From Sphingobacterium paucimobilis HER1398 (GTDB lineage Bacteria > Bacteroidota > Bacteroidia > Sphingobacteriales > Sphingobacteriaceae): DNA of 64,000 nt. The translations under genes and the position numbers were made by a program. Shown here one piece after another: positions 61,525-64,000 of this stretch. The DNA lies in NCBI RefSeq assembly GCF_000416985.1, contig NZ_ATDL01000012.1, positions 145,927-209,926 on the forward strand, in the 5' to 3' direction. The number at the start of each line of letters is the position of its first letter. Position 1 is the stretch's first letter. The notes beneath the pieces are model-generated. The model made no database searches. It was not told where the DNA came from and saw only the letters and a program-made list of their open reading frames with translations.

Positions 61525-62406
61525 CTACAACAACCCTATTCCTCCTATGCGGTAACGGAATCCGACTTCATGCGTATTGGTCGATATTTTCTGGTTCAGT
61601 GTATGGCCATTGACGCTGAACTGATAACTGTAGCCTATTCCGAAATTGCCAAAATTGAGCTGCATCAGCCCCGACAGATCGCCCTGGTTCTGTACACCCA
61701 TCCCCAATCCGATCTTTGGCCCCACAAACATCATCGCATTGATATCATAGCGTGGCGACATCTCCTGCATATGGCTCACCAGGAATGAAGGACGCAACTT
61801 GAAGGTATCGTCTAGGCGGATCAGCATACCACCCGTCACATAGATCACATCACGAAATTCGTACTCGCGGTCTGTATTCCGCTTCAGCGAGAAGCGTGGC
61901 ATGGACACCCCAACGTAAAATCGATCTTTCTGATAGTATGAGGTACTTACACTCAGTACGCCTGCCGTACCGCGCACATCTTCCCAGAAGGCCGGATCCT
62001 GATCGTCTAGCTGCCGGTAGTTGCCCTCGTAGAATAAGAGCCCTCCGCCCATCGATAGACTCAAGTATTCATTCTCCCCAAGTTGTACGGCCTTCGCAGC
62101 ATAAGCCGTAATTTCATTTTCACGCACCACACCCAGCGAGGCGTGTTTAAAATCTCCCCCTATAGCGAGACCTAAGTTTTTAACCATACCATGCCCCGAC
62201 ACCCATACCGATTTCGGTGCTCCGTCCACCCCCGTCCACTGGCTACGACCCAAAGCCGCAAAACTGCCTCCCTGATCCATCGTACTCAGCGAAGAGTTGA
62301 AACTGTTGCGCAATTGGCCAAATTGATTGTAGCTTACCCCATGCTGTGCCATACCGCACAAGGGCAGCAGGGACAGTAGGGTTATGATTGTATTTTTTGT
62401 TATCAT
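61525..62406 (-). CDS. PorP/SprF family type IX secretion outer-membrane protein
   Basis: 293 residues. A signal peptide (about 1-20) precedes GVSYNQFGQLRNSFNSS, the typical PorP/SprF start, in which an N-terminal Q..Y/F.N segment leads into a beta-barrel. NLGLAIGGDFKHASLGVVRE, SYYQKDRFYVGVSMPRFSLK and HEVGFRYRIGGIGLL are barrel strands of this family. These proteins assist export or attachment of large adhesins with type B C-terminal domains; the adhesin encoded directly upstream on the same strand has exactly that domain, so the two form a secretion pair as with SprB/SprF. Confidence 0.88.
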   Translation of the reverse strand: MITKNTIITLLSLLPLCGMAQHGVSYNQFGQLRNSFNSSLSTMDQGGSFAALGRSQWTGVDGAPKSVWVSGHGMVKNLGLAIGGDFKHASLGVVRENEITAYAAKAVQLGENEYLSLSMGGGLLFYEGNYRQLDDQDPAFWEDVRGTAGVLSVSTSYYQKDRFYVGVSMPRFSLKRNTDREYEFRDVIYVTGGMLIRLDDTFKLRPSFLVSHMQEMSPRYDINAMMFVGPKIGLGMGVQNQGDLSGLMQLNFGNFGIGYSYQFSVNGHTLNQKISTNTHEVGFRYRIGGIGLL

Positions 62407-62592
62407 GTTGTATTGTTATATAGTTAACAAGTGATCATGTTATCTAGTTATCTAGCTTGGTGTCTTCCGGTTTATCGGAATCCTGTTTTTTCATCGGGAT
62501 TATTTAGTTAAGGAGTTATACAGTTATGAAAGTCATAACCTCCATAACTTTTATAACCTTATAACTTAATCTTCTAACCTTATCTCACTTTC

Positions 62593-64000
62593 TTAACGCC
62601 TAATCACAAAATATCCTTTCTCTCTTTTCCATACGCCATTATCTTTCAGATCCAGATAATAGAAATAGGTACCATCACGGCTTTCCTTACCAGTGAATAC
62701 GTTGTCCCTATTGTTGTAACCAATGATTTCTGCCTGTACCGAACCGCTCTTATCAAAGATGGTCACCTTATTTTCCGGATAGTCTTGTATACCCTCGATG
62801 GTCAAGAAATCGTTGATACCATCCCCATTTGGTGATAATGCTTTATGCACAACGATTGGCAGTTTAGCGCCTGCGTCTGCGACCACCCGTACCGTAACGG
62901 TGACCGCGGCAGCGGCTTCGTGATTAGCGTCGCCAAGCTGAGTTGCTGTAATCTTGACGGTTCCTAGGCGATGCACCTTAAGTTCCGTGCCAGATACCGT
63001 AGCAACGGAAGGATCATCAACAGAGAGACTGACTGGCAGACCAGCATCCGAGTGTACATCCAGCGCTACGGTTCCTGCATCACGCCCCAGTTCTTCAGGA
63101 GCACTGAAACTGATGACCTGCTTGGCTTTTTTAATCGTCAGCTTAGCGGTCTGCGAACCATCTTCATAGTTCCTACCTCCAGCAATATTGGCCGTAACCG
63201 TATATACCCCCGCTTCAGTCTGATCGTTATTGGTATAACCAGTTACTGTAGCTCCTGCTGCCAAGCCTGTAGCTTTCAGAGATTTTGCCGTGCCGTCGTA
63301 AACGAAACTTGCATCAGCAAAAGTAAAGGCGGGTAGTACCGCTTTGGCAATAGCAAAATCAGTTCCCGTAAAGTCTATAGTGTAATTAGTACCCGCGCTT
63401 AAATCGCCCTGCCCAATCGGATAAACACCTACATCCTCGCCTACTGTTCTGCTCAATGCACCACTAAGGATGCTGTTGTCATCCGTACTTTGATAACCCG
63501 AAACCGTATAAGTCAATATCGGATCAGCTTCACCGTACACTTTGCCCTGTCCGCTCGCAGCAGTTACCGTCAGCCTAGCTTTAGAAATAGCAAAATCCGC
63601 TCCCGTAAAGTCTATATCGTAATTAGCACCCGCACTTAAATCGCCCTGCCCAATCGGATAAACACCGACATCCTCGCCTACTGTTCTGCTCAATGCACCA
63701 CTAAGGATGCTGTTGTCATCCGTACTTTGATAACCCGAAACCGTATAAGTCAATATCGGATCAGCTTCACCGTACACTTTGCCCTGTCCGCTCGCAGCAG
63801 TTACCGTCAGCCTAGCTTTAGAAATAGCAAAATCCGCTCCCGTAAAGTCTATATCGTAATTAGCACCCGCACTTAAATCGCCCTGCCCAATCGGATAAAC
63901 ACCGACATCCTCGCCTACTGTTCTGCTCAATGCACCACTAAGGATGCTGTTGTCATCCGTACTTTGATAACCCGAAACCGTATAAGTCAATATCGGATCA
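62593..64000 (-). CDS. MBG-repeat adhesin with type B sorting domain, C-terminal part
   Basis: About 469 residues of a longer protein whose N-terminus lies beyond the window; the frame stays open to the edge. The visible order is MBG (YDG-type) domains of 79 residues repeated almost exactly (LTVTAASGQGKVYGEADPIL marks the junction), a diverged copy, an Ig-like module (VVISFSAPEELGRDAG-type QVISFSAPEELG), and the gliding-motility C-terminal domain with KALSPNGDGINDFLTIEGI and DGTYFYYLDLKD. It should be exported by the type IX system and displayed on the surface. PorP/SprF is encoded 186 bases downstream. Confidence 0.9.
   Translation of the reverse strand, partial: DPILTYTVSGYQSTDDNSILSGALSRTVGEDVGVYPIGQGDLSAGANYDIDFTGADFAISKARLTVTAASGQGKVYGEADPILTYTVSGYQSTDDNSILSGALSRTVGEDVGVYPIGQGDLSAGANYDIDFTGADFAISKARLTVTAASGQGKVYGEADPILTYTVSGYQSTDDNSILSGALSRTVGEDVGVYPIGQGDLSAGTNYTIDFTGTDFAIAKAVLPAFTFADASFVYDGTAKSLKATGLAAGATVTGYTNNDQTEAGVYTVTANIAGGRNYEDGSQTAKLTIKKAKQVISFSAPEELGRDAGTVALDVHSDAGLPVSLSVDDPSVATVSGTELKVHRLGTVKITATQLGDANHEAAAAVTVTVRVVADAGAKLPIVVHKALSPNGDGINDFLTIEGIQDYPENKVTIFDKSGSVQAEIIGYNNRDNVFTGKESRDGTYFYYLDLKDNGVWKREKGYFVIRR
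63441..64000 (-). repeat. 237-bp tandem repeats encoding MBG domains
   Basis: Copies start at 63441, 63678 and 63915 (last one cut by the window edge), spacing exactly 237 bases (79 codons). The second and third are almost identical at DNA level; the one downstream of 63441 has drifted. Near-identity suggests recent copy-number change. Confidence 0.93.

Overview
The window looks like chromosome from a member of the Bacteroidota, most likely Sphingobacteriaceae and plausibly Sphingobacterium. The reasons are: primary sigma factor of only 286 residues without region 1.1; Bacteroidota-type promoters (TAnnTTTG at -7, TTTG near -33) upstream of many genes, with few Shine-Dalgarno sequences; type III glutamine synthetase; fused alpha/beta 2-oxoacid dehydrogenase E1; and type IX secretion signatures (gliding-motility C-terminal domains, PorP/SprF, an OmpA/TPR/PD40 protein). 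Nothing in the window is a phage, an insertion sequence or a CRISPR array.

Layout. 0-7 kb: start of isocitrate dehydrogenase, a cation/proton antiporter, a LolC/E-type permease, fmt, a small Xre regulator, rpoD and a SIMPL protein. 7-16 kb: S9 peptidase, glutamine synthetase III, kdsB, then an aldo/keto reductase / FKBP / glycosyltransferase operon. 16-26 kb: a phospholipase-like protein, a large type IX-type surface protein, queE, an OmpA/TPR/PD40 protein, two Gfo/Idh/MocA oxidoreductases, a DUF819 transporter and a thioesterase. 26-32 kb: the rod-shape operon mreB-mreC-mreD-mrdA-rodA, with a strong terminator-like hairpin after mreB. 32-35 kb: a divergent EamA/YigZ/nucleoside phosphorylase operon. 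35-40 kb: an aromatic amino acid operon (pheA, DAHP synthase/chorismate mutase, aroA, aroC, then a ROK kinase). 40-50 kb: fused E1, small housekeeping genes, two tRNAs, cold-shock protein, NYN/LOTUS protein, Lrp regulator with divergent EamA exporter, acetyltransferase. 49.8-55.4 kb: a putative copper-uptake operon. 55-64 kb: methyltransferase, Bcr/CflA exporter, a barrel / PCMD lipoprotein / amide hydrolase cluster, an 855-base repeat-rich gap, PorP/SprF, and the end of an MBG-repeat adhesin that leaves the window.

Two observations stand out. First, the aromatic operon is preceded by a complete, apparently unannotated attenuator: a good promoter, a 21-codon leader in which eight of nine consecutive codons are Tyr or Phe, an antiterminator segment overlapping the leader stop codon, and an 11-bp terminator ending 15 bases before pheA. 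Second, the 49.8-55.4 kb operon encodes a small CxGxC protein, a Met/His-rich lipoprotein, a TonB-dependent receptor with both halves of the OprC copper site (CxxxM and HxM), an MbnP-like protein and a diheme MbnH/MauG-like protein. Together these suggest copper capture linked to a tryptophan-modifying enzyme pair. Smaller points include a candidate three-hairpin RNA, a decayed second tRNA-Ser 3' end, and several repeat families.
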